From Saussurea involucrata (Eukaryota; Streptophyta; Magnoliopsida; Asterales; Asteraceae), in assembly GCA_033807775.1 (NCBI GenBank), contig CM066327.1, forward strand, positions 89,984,295-90,048,294: 64,000 nt of DNA, written 5' to 3'. The position numbers and the translations under genes were made by a program. The notes below the pieces were generated by a model that was not told the origin of the DNA, did not search any database, and was given only the letters and a program-made list of their open reading frames with translations. Shown piece after piece: positions 35,111 to 46,465 of this stretch. Within the stretch, counting starts at the first letter, position 1; every line of letters begins with the position of its first letter.

Positions 35111-35858
35111 TGTTGAGAAAAGCTGTAACCATATCGTTCCAAGTTCGAATTGACCCCGGGGGTATATTCTATTCCCAAGTAGTGGCTCGATCCCTCAATG
35201 AAAACGAAAACAACCGTATCTTGATCGAATCTTGATCAGCCCCATTCACCTTGAAAGTATTGCATATTTTTTCGAATGCGCGCAAGTATGCATGGGGATC
35301 TTCAGTTGGTGCACCTCCAAACATGTTCGATTGCACCAATTGGATGGTACCCAATTTAATTTCAAAATTGTTAGCAACTATCGGAGGTGCATATGGTCCT
35401 CGTTGTGCATCTCCCATGTCCGGGTTGGCGAAATTTCTCATTGGTACCCTTTGTGGAGGCGGCGGTGGATGATTGACATTGTGATGAATCCCATTGTTGG
35501 CGTTGTGATTGAGATTATGATTGATCCCATTGTTGACGCCATGATTAACATTGTTGTTGTTGTCAACACCGTGATTGACATTAATGTTGTTGTCAACACC
35601 GTGATTGACATTATTGTTGGCGTTATGGTTGACGTTGTTGTTGAGACCATGATTGGCATTTTTGTGGTTCTGATTGTTCGCGTTTACATTTGGAATTGGT
35701 TGACCATTGTTCATGGGCATCCCCTCTTCCCAATCATCTTGAACGTGGACGTTGACGTAAGCCATTCTGTTTCGTGCTTGTCGTCTCAGGTCTCTGGCAG
35801 TTCGTTCTATCTCCGGGTCAATCGGTACTAATTCCCGAAATAGTCTCCTTCTTGGCAT
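35111..35858 (-). pseudogene. G1 gag N-terminal half, with one nonsense codon
   Basis: Start ATG at 35858 (MPRRRLFRELVPIDPEIERT), matching the G2 gag start. Then a Asn/His/Val-rich stretch of NVNHGVDNN-type repeats (about residues 65-135, absent from G2), PPPPPQRVPMRNFANPD, and the capsid core GGAPTEDPHAYLRAFEKICN. A TAG follows RATTWE at about 35169; beyond it the same frame continues NIPPGSIRTWNDMV up to S2. Gag of this element would package its RNA. Confidence 0.88.
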
Positions 35859-36006
35859 AAACCAAGAGGTAACCTGGAACAGAGAATATAGAATCTCAAA
35901 ACCCAAAAATATATGAACTTTCAAAGCAGATTATAAAAAAAATAAAAAAACAGGGTGTCTAATGTAATAATTTTTACAGCTGGTAGTGATATTCACACAA
36001 AACAGG

Positions 36007-36025
36007 TTCCCCGACAACGGCGCCA
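36007..36025 (-). other. Primer-binding site of G1 (tRNA-Asp type)
   Basis: The minus strand reads TGGCGCCGTTGTCGGGGAA, six bases inside the LTR. It pairs with the plant tRNA-Asp 3' end except for one T in place of C. Confidence 0.88.
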
Positions 36026-36031
36026 AAAACT

Positions 36032-37289
36032 TGATAGGCGGGTTTACACCCCCCCTAAATCTACCGCAAATGTACGGGTCGAATCAAGTAATAGTACTTA
36101 TAAAGTACGAGTATCGAACCAAAGGAACCAGGTGTCAAGTACCACAATGACTGTATAAATTATTAACTAGACTAATGCAAATTGATTTGGATTGTTGATT
36201 ATCGGAACACGAATTAAAACTTTAGTTAATTCAGATAAGGGAAAGAGTTGGATGGTTGGATTCCTCAGGTGAACAATCATTTAGATTACAGGTTTGACAC
36301 GATTGAAATAACTTTAGGATGACAGGCATAATCACATTCCATTACTATACTCTATCAAGCTATAGCAATATTATTCAACACATTGTATCATCATTCGATC
36401 TTAACAAGAGTAATTGAACAATTAGTAATTAAGAGTTACAAGAATTGAATCATCATATTACTATCTCAAATTCAACCAAGACATGAAAGATTAATCAAAC
36501 CTCAAAGCTTTTCTCAAAGATTAAAGATCCATAAAATCAAATAATAGTTGATCGGACTATTACAAGCATTAAGAACAATCTTACATGTGCCATCCATCCA
36601 TATCATATCAATCATACATACTGTAAAGCTAAACGATTATCCAACCATGATTCAAACCAACCCCCCAACATGAACGAATTAGTTCATATTGGGGGTTTCA
36701 AAACTCTGAAATGTAAAGATAGAAATGAAAGTAAACATGTTTTGTACTAAGAAATGAAATCTAAGAACTCCCTGAAAAAGCCTAAGCCGCCGATGAACGT
36801 ACTCGATTCGCCTTTCGATCCTTGTTAATTGATGTTTCTCGCCTTCTACTTGCCTTCAAAATTCGTTCCTCAGCTCCCAAAATCGCCCAGAAAGAGTCCC
36901 AAGCCGTAACTCCTTGATAATACTCTCAACCCTAGCAGATAAATAGAATAAAAAAACGCTCAGGGCTTCAGCGTGTGTGGAGACGCGCAGAGAAACGTGC
37001 ACAACACTGGAGTGCGTGGTGAGCAGAGGGCTGCGCGTCTGGTGGCGCGTATGGAGCAGCGCAGCCAGGCGCGCAGGGCACTGTTTGGTCCTAAAAATCT
37101 GACTTTCTTCTTTTCGCACCGGACTGTTGTAAACTTGCTCCGATTGATCCAAAACTCTTCCATCATCAGTCATTTATGAAAAAACTGTACTTTCTCATTA
37201 AAACCATTAAATTCTACTATTTTACTTGGAAACTTACAACAAACAGACCGATTTCGGGATCAAAATAATGTCGTAAAACGGCATTATCA
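36032..37289 (-). repeat. 5' LTR of G1
   Basis: 1258 bp, TGATA/TATCA ends, matching 6516-7784. The right neighbour is the D remnant, which continues as in the second D LTR copy (GAGCTTATTAAAGCAG). Confidence 0.92.
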
Positions 37290-37730
37290 GAGCTTATTAA
37301 AGCAGACAATAGAGTCACAATCTGAAGTGTAGTTCAATAACATAGTTATGCGGCTTAACTTTGTGTTCCACCACATACAATGGAATCGAGTCTCCCCCGT
37401 CACCGAAAGGTGTTGTTTGGGTAGTTATTTTATCCATGTTTTCGGTGACGTATTATATTTATATGGACTGCTTTCCATAATTTATGGGTTGTGTATTATG
37501 CCTCATCCGTATTTGAGATGTTTTGAATAATAGAGATTTATTCATGTTTTTTTATGATCTTGGAAATCAAATACTGGTTCACTTTTCAAGTGAGTTTGGG
37601 TTGATTCCATTTTTTACAATCGTTTTATATTGGAGCTTTCGTCACGGGATTTGTGTGTGTTGGAAAACGGGGTGGTTTGCATCATGATTTAAATTGCACC
37701 TTTCTCGTCTTGCGAATTATATAACCATGA
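37290..37730 (+). repeat. 5' LTR fragment of D
   Basis: Alignable by eye to 50447-50815 up to CTTGCGAATTAT. Includes about 77 bp (near 37460-37540) missing from the other copy between short ATTTAT repeats. The true LTR 3' end lies further right but cannot be fixed from sequence alone. Confidence 0.75.
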
Positions 37731-40439
37731 TAAAAACTCTTGAACTCACTAGGAGTTAGCCTAACCTTTTTATTTGACGGCATGTGCAACAGGTTCCGGA
37801 TGGGTTGTAGTTCTAGTGACGATCTGAAGAGTGGGGAGCTAGTTGTGTGCTCAAGAAGTAAATAGCTTGGTGAAGTCTTCTGCACTTGGGGAATAGCAAC
37901 TTGATTTTGGGGTTGAGTAACACCCGACCTTTTGTAGTCTTGGCTAATGACTTAGGTTTTGGTTGTTGAAATAATAATATTTTCTTGAGGTAGTTCCAAG
38001 GTTGGTTTGTAGAAGGAATTTTATCCGTAAGTGGTTGTTTTATTGAAAATTTTATTTAGTTGCTCTTTCCAACGTTACTTTTGGATACAGTAATATCCAT
38101 ATTTTTTATGTTGTTTAGGATTTTGGGCAAGTAAATACGGCTATGACTTTAACATTCGATCTCGTCCACATATGTTAAGGTTTGGACGGAGAGTTATGTT
38201 CCATTATGTTTATGTTGAGCTTTATTAGAAAATTTATTTAATGCGAGTTTTGTTGAAAAGTGTTGTTTATATTGTATTTCAACAAAAAGGAAATTTTCGA
38301 AATTATGACATTTTAGTCGTGATTTTGCCTTATGCAAATTTGGTTTTTGGAAGCAAAAGGTTGGGTACCATTTGACTGATTGGATGCCTTTGAGTTTCAT
38401 TGAGTTCTATGGAGTTTTGTTTTATGACGTTTTGTGCCGCGTGAGTGCAAATCTGTAATGTACATACTTTATTTATTATGTGAGTTAATTTATGGGTTAT
38501 ATTGAGCATTTTGTCTCAAACGGATTTTGTTGAGAAATATTATTTTATGCCGTAAGACGACCAAAAGGAATGTTTTTCTTGGAATTTTGGTGTCGCATAA
38601 TTTCTCTTTTGAAGATTGGTGTTAGCACATCTCGTTGCAACTTGTTCAGTGTGTGGATTGATTTATACGTGGCGTGAGTAATGCAAGTAAGAACATCCTG
38701 ATAGTTATTCTTAACGATTTGCTCCATTAGCTTTCGATTAATTGATTATTTTATTATCATTTCACGCAAATGCATCATATTGATCTAGGGGTATGCATAA
38801 CTTGGTAGCCACTAATTCTTCATGCTTTGATAAATAAATCGTGATTGAAGGTGTTTTATTAATCTATTGCATAAATGGAGGTCATTTGGTCAAAATATGT
38901 TTTAGTAGTGTGGGGATTATGCACGATCTACAATGCGGTACATTTTGAAAATACAAATGTGTGAGTCGTTGGATTTTGATCAATTTTGGGCTTGATGAAC
39001 ATTTTGAAAATTGTAAACCTTTTTGGTTTTGGAGAAAAGATGTATTTTCAGTATTTTGATGAGTAGATTTTAGACATTGATATTTTAACGATTTGTATTA
39101 AGAGTGTAAATCTTTTGGTATAAATGCACCGTGATGAGGGTTGTGGAAAATTATTTTATCTTAACCTAGAGTTGTGTGGAGTATTTATGTTTTTGGAACT
39201 TTGATGCGCATTGTTTGCATGATTCGAGATTTGGAGTGATTTAAATCCTTTTAGGTGTCAACCAATTACAATCACTTACTATTTTCCTATGTTTTGAGAA
39301 AATACATTAATGTGTGTGAGTCTTGTCAAAAAGGTTTTACTCCTATGTCATTATATGACTAAATGAGAAATTTTTGAAATTTGATTTAATGAAACTTTCT
39401 ACTTTGAAAATTTTGTATGGACCACCTGTTACATGTTTTATTATTTCAGAAAGACTACTAGGGAATTGTTACAAATTTGCATGCATATTATGATTTGAGA
39501 TTCTTTCACGATATTTTAACCGATGTTCTCAAATGATGAAAGCATGTTGTTATTTTGCTCTAAACTTGAAACCGGCACCAATCATTCCATATTTTAGCCA
39601 AGGCGTATATATATATATATACATATATCATTAAGCCATTTTATGAAATACATTGACACATGCAACTTTTGTTGGCGGATTTTAATGCATGTCCCTTTTG
39701 GGCTAAAGAATAAAACTTTGAAGTTTGATGTCATTTTAAAATTTCTTTTCGAAGTTTCGTACGAACTTTTTGTTGCACACTAGTTTAAAGTAGGAAATTG
39801 CTTTACGTGCATGGCATAAATAAATCCATGATAAGACCATAGCGGTCCATTTTAAAAAGTTGTTGAGCATGCTTTTGCGTTTCGTTAGTAACTTGAATTG
39901 TGATGAAATAGTTTCAAGTTGATTTTCATATGTGGAACGAGTGTGTCCATTTTTGCACAACTACCGAGTAGGTAGTAGTAGATTTTATGCGTACAATTAA
40001 ATTGATATGAAAACCTTCGTGTTGAAAATTTCTATAAAAGTTTTCGATTGGCATATTTGTTGAGTATCTCACTTGAAAACCTTGAACTCATTAGAACCTT
40101 GGAAAGGTTAAGTAACCCCGGTTAAGAGTAAATGCGTATAGAACTTCAACAGTGGAAGGTTGGGTATTCCGATGCGTGATGGTACCGTAGGCCAAGTAGT
40201 ATCGTTTGCAGGGTCGGTGTACCATTGTAACTGGAGGGTTAGACTCGCGGTATCTTTTATTAATGCTTAAGGTAACCGTTCTCTTCAACAACCTTGCTTT
40301 GGGTTTGTCAGTTTTTGCATAAAGGACGTGTAGGACCCTTCAGACACCATGTAGATAACCTTGGTTGTGTGGGGATGCTCGACGAATGAAACTCGTGTAT
40401 GGAGTTTTGATGTGGTTCAAAGCTTGGTGGTATGACTAG
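37731..40439 (+). other. Decayed LTR end and internal region of D
   Basis: No ORF above 75 codons that I trust. A short CESCQKGF-like reading near 39320 recalls an integrase HHCC finger but is isolated. A small TA run is at 39607-39630. Ends at the GTGTC target duplication of G2 (40440-40444). Confidence 0.5.
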
Positions 40440-40444
40440 GTGTC

Positions 40445-41793
40445 TGACACGGGGTTTTGACACCCCGCGAATCTTACCGCAAGTGTACGGGTCGAAGTCA
40501 AGTAATAGTACTTGAGAAAGTACGAGTATCGAATCACGGGGAACTAGGAACTAAGTATCACAATTACTATAAGCTCTATTAACTGAACTGTCAAATTAAG
40601 AGATTGGTTTTAGACTACTTAATTGTACTAAATAAAATCAAATCAAACACAAGACAAACAGAACAGCTTTGAAGACTTTGATAGATAGAAAAGTTGAGGG
40701 TTGGAAATCCAACGGTTCTCACATACAAACGTCTGACTCAACTCAACTACCAGTTATTCCTATCAATGAATGCCCAATCTTTATCTAATCGTTGTTCTCT
40801 CTCGAGTTACATCGATTTTATTTGCAAAGCACGGTTCATTTTTCAAACAACCGTGATTTCTATTTTGAAAACAATAGTTTTATCTTTCGATCTCAACATA
40901 TAGGGTTCAAAACGCATTAAGCTTAAGATTCAAACGGGACTAAGATTTACTCGGTATATCTCTATCCTTTCTTACCTTAAACATGCAATTTCTAATTCTA
41001 TTTCTCAATTACTTATCTCGAACATTAATTGAAAACAATAAGACAATTGTAAGGTAGCTAATCTCACAAAAGCATTAAACACAAAATTGCATTCATTCAT
41101 TAAAGAGGAAAACTGATAAAGGTTTCAAGTCATCTGTTTACAAGTTTAAACCACATTCATTCCAACCCCCAACATGAACCGGTTAGTTCATGTCGGTGGT
41201 GGATTCAAACATAAGAGAAAAGGATGCAAAAGTGTATGGAAACATGATCAAATGCGAAAGATGAAATCGTGATAACAAGTGATGAAAACTCCCTCTTCTC
41301 CTGTTCGTCTCTACGTTCCGTGATGAATGTAACCGTGATCGGTTCTCTAACGTGGCTTCGAGGACTCCGAAAAATCGCCCAAAGTCGCCCCTGAACTGCT
41401 CCCGATCGTCTGCCGTAAGAATGATATCGAATAATGACCTAAACCCCGGAAAATAAAGCTGATTTTCGACAAACAGTGACTTACGCGACTTGCCACGCGA
41501 CTTGCAAGTCACGGGCTAAGTCGCGCGTATGCTTTTTGCTGTGTGGGTCGATTTCTGGTTCGCGGGTCGGGTCCTGGTTCGGTCGCGGGTCTTGGGCTTG
41601 TCTTTTGGGCTCCCGTTAGGCTTCGTTTTGACTCGTTTTGGGCTCTTTTTAGCTTCTTTCTCGAGAAATGCCGCCTTTTAGCTAACCTGCATAGTTCACT
41701 AGATAAACCGTAAAATACACGCCTTTTTACTTGAATACAAGCCAATCTCGTTGGTTTGAGAACTGAAAATAACGCCAAAAAGTGGCGTTATCA
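40445..41793 (-). repeat. 3' LTR of G2
   Basis: TGACACGG to GGCGTTATCA on the plus strand. The right end carries AACGCCAAAAAGTGGCGTT, a terminal hairpin. The GC-rich palindrome CGCGACTTGCAAGTCACG at about 41496 has one change from the other LTR. Confidence 0.93.
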
Positions 41794-43360
41794 ACAACTC
41801 CAAACCGAGCGTTGCTTGTCCCCAAGCAAATTAGCGATAAAATAGAATAAAAGCACACAGTGAATTTAGTAATGACTGCACAATTCCCAATCGGTACCAA
41901 GTGATGCATCGGTGATTTCCCATACCCGTGAATGTCTATCTCACTCTCGCCTCACTCTTTATTTTGTCCGATCTATGACCTTCTATTGGGGGTTGAACTC
42001 TTGACTGTTCCGATTACATTAGGGTTAGACTAAGTCCAAACACACTAGGGAAAACATTTCGCCTCGACCCTACCTCACGGGATACTCTCTTTGCACTCGA
42101 ACCTAGGTTGTCGCTCGTGTTGTCATGTTTAAGGAAATTATGTACAAGAATACGCAATAATTGCATGACAACTCTATTGAAGACGCACAAATGTCCAAAA
42201 GTTCGATCTCAGAAAGAAATCAAATAGCAAGACAGGGAATATTAGTAAAGGTAGTCGTAGACCGTAATCACATCTTCCAAAAGATCATCCAGGTCTTTAC
42301 AAGGGTTGTAATAGGGCTAAGGTTAAGGCTATGAAACGAAGGGTAAGAAAGGATCAAAAATCCTCGGTGTGTCAATCATTGGCAATTCCTGAACTCTCGT
42401 TGCTTCACATTCGCTTACTCGACCCTTTTCTTCACTAATGGAGTCGCTTTGACTCTCTTATTTTGCAGCTCTAACTATTATCTAAATAACTGTATTTTTT
42501 TATTTTTTTTTATTTTTTTTATTTTTTTATTTTTTTTTGGGACTTCATTGGTCTCCTTTTCTACTTCTCAGGTTACATTGACCCATTTTATTCTCACGAC
42601 TGGCCGAAATTCTTTCTTTTCTGCTCTATCTCTAGTAGTTCATTACTGCTTCTGATTGACACACTTTCGGATAAGGGTTGGCTAAGGCTTTTGGCTCAAG
42701 GTATAATGGTGGGTTTAGAAAGAATTAAGGTGCGTGTTTGGCTGCAAAGGGGGTTATGGGTACACACAAAAGGGTAAAAGGTAACGCTAGCTAAAAATGG
42801 TTTAACAAAAACTAGATGCCTGGAATCATATCTGAAGGTCTACATGATATGGTCTACTTTACCCTTATCTAATATCCCGATGTTCGTCTTTGCTACTCAA
42901 TACAATAATGTAGCGAGATCATTCTACATTCACGACAAGGAATTCAAAAAGTGTATAATAATTAAGTGTATGAATCCCTCGAAATGAAAAATGTCTTTTA
43001 GGCTCAAAATCTCACTATCGGGTGGTCTCCACTAATGTCCCTAGTTATGCCCTTTCCCGGTCCTTCCCTAACGGTCACGTCACTATCATAAGATTCTTCC
43101 CACAATGGTTGGTCTCAATCATTCAAAACAAATTTTTTTGGCTAATGTGATCTAAATACTCAGAAATGTAGGAAATCTACGTGCATGAGCTTGGGCCCGA
43201 TTGGGCAACCCCAAACCTTACCCACACATTGTCCCCAATGTGCAAGCAAAGTCGTAGGTGATGCGACTCAATCATTGTGCAGTTATTACAGTTATCAAAA
43301 GGACGGGCAAGGCATTACATAGCAAGCAAAAAGAAATCCCAACTTTCTAAAATGGCACCC

Positions 43361-43503
43361 CAAACCTAGGTCGTGGCCTAGGTTTGCCAATAAAAGCCAA
43401 CCCCAAACCTCGGTGAAACCGAGGTTTACACAGGGTTTAAAGAATTGAGTGTGTAGATGTGAAAAAGATAAGGCACCCCAAACCTAAGTGGAACTTAGGT
43501 TTG
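43361..43503. other. Three AAACCT/AGGTTT hairpins in the G2 tail
   Basis: 43361-43386: CAAACCTAGG with CCTAGGTTTG. 43405-43427: AAACCTCGGT with ACCGAGGTTT. 43479-43503: CAAACCTAAG with CTTAGGTTTG. The outer part is constant and the inner pairs vary while still matching. Confidence 0.85.
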
Positions 43504-43751
43504 TTGCCTCTCGTTTAACTAATACTGAAACAAACATCATACACCACTCATTAACATAAAGATTTAGAACATACCTGTTTTGCCCGGCCGGAGGATTCTT
43601 GACTGGTTGAGCATCAATCAGAGGAGACGGGGAGAACATGCAAAACAAAACAAAGAAAAACAAAGCACAAGGGAAAAAATGTTGGGAAAGAAACATACAA
43701 AGCAAGGAAGGAATAAAAACTTCACGAAAAACAAAACGAAGCAACAGGGAC

Positions 43752-43872
43752 TTACGCGGTTTAGCTCGCAACTTGCAAGTCGCGTGGCAAACCGCGTAAC
43801 CTACTGTTTCAGAAAACCAACAGAGGGTCCCGCGGCTTGCTGCGCGGTATATAAACCGCGTGTAAAGCCGCG
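43752..43872. repeat. Nested GC-rich palindromes in G2 interior
   Basis: TTACGCGGTTT (43752-43762) pairs with AAACCGCGTAA (43789-43799) around ACTTGCAAGT. A second set has CGCGGCTT (43831-43838) with AAGCCGCG (43865-43872) around CGCGGTATATAAACCGCG. The LTR has the same layout at 47502-47549 with CGCGACTT/AAGTCGCG arms. Confidence 0.8.
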
Positions 43873-44038
43873 TATGTCCCTGTTTCAAAATATTTTTGGC
43901 TTTTTTCGATTTTTTGATTTTTTTTTGTTTTTCGGAAATAAAAACACACTTAACTAACAAAAATTAAAAGAAAGCAAACCTTGGTGGGTTGCCTCCCACC
44001 CAGCGCCATATTTAAAGTCGTGGCACGACTGTGCGGTT

Positions 44039-44722
44039 TCAACTTGGCTCCGTATCCGCAGAATTGTACCGTCCACACTTACGGTTCTTCGCGGACTTCT
44101 CTACTCCTTCCTCTCTTTCACCACTTCTTCTTTCCAGCAACTTAAACCTCACGTTCTCACCGCCAACTCTGAACGTGATCTCACCCTCTTCCATATCAAT
44201 CAAAGCTCGGCTCGTGGCTAAGAATGATCGTCCCAAAATCAACGGGACCTCTTCATCTTCGTCTATATCGATCACCACGAAGTCGACTGGAAAGTAAAAC
44301 TTACCGACCTTGATGAGTACGTCTTCAACGACTCCGTATGGGTATCTTATTGACCGATCCGCAAGCTTGAGCGTCATGAACGTTGGGCTCACCTCTCCCA
44401 ATCCGAGTTTCCTGAAAACAGATAACGGCATTAAATTAATACTCGCCCCTAAATCACATAACACTTTATTAAAACTAAGATCCCCAATTTGAATAGGGAT
44501 TGAAAAACTCCCTGGGTCTTTGAGCTTCTGGGGAAGCTTATTCTGGAAGATGGCACTACACTCTTCAGTGAGTGTAACTGTGGATTGATGATCGATCGCC
44601 CTCTTTTTGGAAAGGATCTCTTTCATGAATTTCATGTAAGAGGGCATTTGGGTGAGAGCATCTGCAAAAGGGATATTGATCGTTAGCTTTTTAAATACTT
44701 CAATAAATTTAGAAAAATTGAC
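44039..44722 (-). CDS. Aspartic protease domain of G2
   Basis: A retropepsin-like domain that would mature Gag. In gag frame after one TAG (44723-44725): FSKFIEVFKKL and MPSYMKFMKEILSKKRAIDH, then the active site CDLGASINLMPLSVFRKLGL, LADRSIRYPYGVVEDVLIKV and PLILGRSFLATSRALIDMEE. The D-L-G-A-S catalytic motif and ILGRSFL are intact. The open stretch ends KCGRYNSADTEPS just before the conserved stem at 43983-44000. It is not followed by RT. The open frame from ATG 44647 could also be read separately. In G1 the same junction has GAG in place of TAG. Confidence 0.85.
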   Translation of the reverse strand, partial: VNFSKFIEVFKKLTINIPFADALTQMPSYMKFMKEILSKKRAIDHQSTVTLTEECSAIFQNKLPQKLKDPGSFSIPIQIGDLSFNKVLCDLGASINLMPLSVFRKLGLGEVSPTFMTLKLADRSIRYPYGVVEDVLIKVGKFYFPVDFVVIDIDEDEEVPLILGRSFLATSRALIDMEEGEITFRVGGENVRFKLLERRSGEREEGVEKSAKNRKCGRYNSADTEPS

Positions 44723-46306
44723 CTAATCCTTTTTTGCTTTCAGCCTGCTCGGGTAAGGTACTCTCGGTACTGCCGGCTTGACCGGTGGTGTCACTTCTTT
44801 CTCCTTCGGCTTCTCTTTCCTCATACGCTCTTCATCAGCCTCTAATGCATCCATGTCAATGATCACCACATCATTCTCGGCTTCCTTTGCTGGCTCCTCA
44901 TTCAGCTCCTTGCCATCTCTCAGATAGATGGCATTACAATTCTCTTGGTTCCTCTTTTCGGCCATGCTTGGAAATGTGCCAAGTGGTCGGTTTTGTAGGA
45001 CCTCGGAGAGCTGCCCTACTTGCCTCTCGAGGATCTTGATTGCAGCTGTATTCTGATCAGTTGCGGTTTTCACCGTGTTCACAGTGCTTGCTAGCTCTCC
45101 AACCGTGTTGTCCATTTTCGACATGAACTTCATCATCATCTCCTCCAGCCCCGGTTTCTTCTCTTCGGTTGGTCCTTCGTTTCTTTGATTAAAACATGGA
45201 GGACGATAAGCATTATTAGCATTAGAAGGATTTGAAGAGTTAGAAAAATTACCTGGCTGTTGACCGGGTTGACTCCACGAGAAATTTGGGTGCTTTTTCC
45301 ACCCTTCGTTATACGTGTTGGAGAATGGGTCGTTTCTCGGCTGATGATTCCGGTTTTGCATATACTGGATTTGCTCGGGTGCTTCCGGAATTCCTCTATT
45401 CATTTGATTTGTGATGAATGCCAGTTGAGCTTTCAGTTCATTCAGCTCATTACTCTCTTGGACACTTGCAACTCGTCTTACCGCTGATCTCGAAGTGGAG
45501 AAACTATGTTCGGCCAAGTTCTCAATCAGCTCGCACGCTTCCTCATACGACTTGTCTATTAGTGCTCCACCCGCGACAGCCGTGATGTCGTTCTTAAATT
45601 GCGGGTGAAGTCCACTGAAGAAGGTCTGGATGATGACCCAGCCCTGTAGCCCATGATGAGGACACTTCTTGATCATGTCCTTATAACGCTCCCAAGCCTC
45701 ATATAACGTTTCCAGATCCCATTGAGAAAAATGGGTGATCTCCGCCATTAGTTGGGCGGTTCTGCTCGGTGGGAAAAACTTTTGGAGGAAGGCTGCTTTC
45801 AACTGGGCCCAAGTAGTGATCTGATCTGACGATAGGCCTTCTATCCATATTTCAGCTCGACCTTTTAATGAAAAACTGAACAGCCTCAGTTTGATTGCAT
45901 TCTCCTCCATCCCGTTGATCTTGAAGGTGCTACAAATGCGCTCGAAAGCCCGGAGATGAGCGTGAGGATCTTCGGTCGGTGCTCCTCCATATTGATTTTG
46001 CTGCACCATTACGATGGTGCTCGGCTTTATCTCGAAATAGTTAGCCGCAGTGGTAGGTGGTTGAATGCCTATCCGTGCGGCCGCCACATTAGAATCGGCA
46101 AATGACCGCATCGGAACTCTTTCCGGAGGTGGTGGTGGATTGTTGCGGCGAGGTGGAGGATCATTGCGCGGAGGTGGTCTCTCGTCGTCGGACATCTCGA
46201 ATTTCAGATTCCTTTTGGCTTTCGCTTCCTTACGCAGCCAACGAGGGGTTCTTTCGATCTCCGGATCAAATTGTTCGATCTCGTTTCCTCGGGTCGTCCT
46301 TGGCAT
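44723..46306 (-). CDS. gag: Gag of G2 (Athila-type)
   Basis: The start at ATG 46306 (MPRTTRGNEIEQFDPEIERT) is chosen because G1 gag begins at the same place; the upstream open codons are leader. Order: basic N-terminus, Pro-rich NDPPPRRNNPPPPPERVP, retrotransposon gag capsid (GGAPTEDPHAHLRAFERICS; SLYEAWER-type LYEAWERYKDMIKKCPHHGL; VAGGALIDKSYEEACELIEN), Asn-rich linker, a coiled MMKFMSKMDNTVGELASTVN stretch and an acidic tail. No CCHC knuckle is seen. 527 codons and fully open, so a product is plausible. It ends at a TAG beyond which the protease continues in frame. Confidence 0.9.
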   Translation of the reverse strand: MPRTTRGNEIEQFDPEIERTPRWLRKEAKAKRNLKFEMSDDERPPPRNDPPPRRNNPPPPPERVPMRSFADSNVAAARIGIQPPTTAANYFEIKPSTIVMVQQNQYGGAPTEDPHAHLRAFERICSTFKINGMEENAIKLRLFSFSLKGRAEIWIEGLSSDQITTWAQLKAAFLQKFFPPSRTAQLMAEITHFSQWDLETLYEAWERYKDMIKKCPHHGLQGWVIIQTFFSGLHPQFKNDITAVAGGALIDKSYEEACELIENLAEHSFSTSRSAVRRVASVQESNELNELKAQLAFITNQMNRGIPEAPEQIQYMQNRNHQPRNDPFSNTYNEGWKKHPNFSWSQPGQQPGNFSNSSNPSNANNAYRPPCFNQRNEGPTEEKKPGLEEMMMKFMSKMDNTVGELASTVNTVKTATDQNTAAIKILERQVGQLSEVLQNRPLGTFPSMAEKRNQENCNAIYLRDGKELNEEPAKEAENDVVIIDMDALEADEERMRKEKPKEKEVTPPVKPAVPRVPYPSRLKAKKD

Positions 46307-46440
46307 AAACCAAGTGGTACCTGAAAAGAAGACAGTAAAGTCAATAATCCGAAAACTGAAAGTGATGGAAAAATAACAAGAAAAGAAAATGCCCAATCTA
46401 ATAGTGCGTATAGATGGTAGTGCTATTAGCTACAACTAGT

Positions 46441-46459
46441 TCCCCGGCAACGGCGCCAA
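46441..46459 (-). other. Primer-binding site of G2 (tRNA-Asp)
   Basis: The minus strand reads TGGCGCCGTTGCCGGGGAA, an exact match to the complement of the plant tRNA-Asp 3' end, six bases inside the LTR. Confidence 0.92.
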
Positions 46460-46465
46460 AAACTT

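Larger units (their letters stand above)
6516..37289 (-). mobile_element. Non-autonomous Ty3/gypsy element G1 (gag-protease only), with three nested insertions
   Basis: On the minus strand the order is 5' LTR (36032-37289), tRNA-Asp type primer-binding site, gag, aspartic protease, a long non-coding tail and 3' LTR (6516-7784). Removing the solo LTR, S3 and S2 leaves an internal region of about 4.2 kb that has no room for RT, RNase H or integrase. Gag and primer site resemble the Athila branch of Ty3/gypsy. Because the left LTR has a primer site on one side and 3'-tail sequence on the other, this copy is one unit of a tandem array. The right flank 37290-37294 is GAGCT; its partner lies beyond the far LTR, outside the window. 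Confidence 0.88.
41794..44038 (-). other. Non-coding 3' tail of G2
   Basis: Begins with the tail shared with G1 (CCAAACCGAGCGTTGCTTGT). It includes a T-rich low-complexity run (42495-42539), three covarying hairpins (43361-43503), a palindromic GC-rich segment (43752-43872) and the GGTGGGTTGCCTCCCACC stem (43983-44000) that marks the protease end. Frames on both strands at 43484-43960 are short and unconvincing. Confidence 0.75.

Noticed and set aside
35232..35831. 199-codon plus-strand frame rich in Val and Ile
   Set aside because: Shadow of the Asn/His repeats of G1 gag on the other strand.
43484..43960. 158- and 125-codon frames on opposite strands in the G2 tail
   Set aside because: No similarity to known families; they overlap structured non-coding DNA.
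46441..46459. tRNA-Asp gene
   Set aside because: Only the 3'-end complement is present; it is a primer-binding site.
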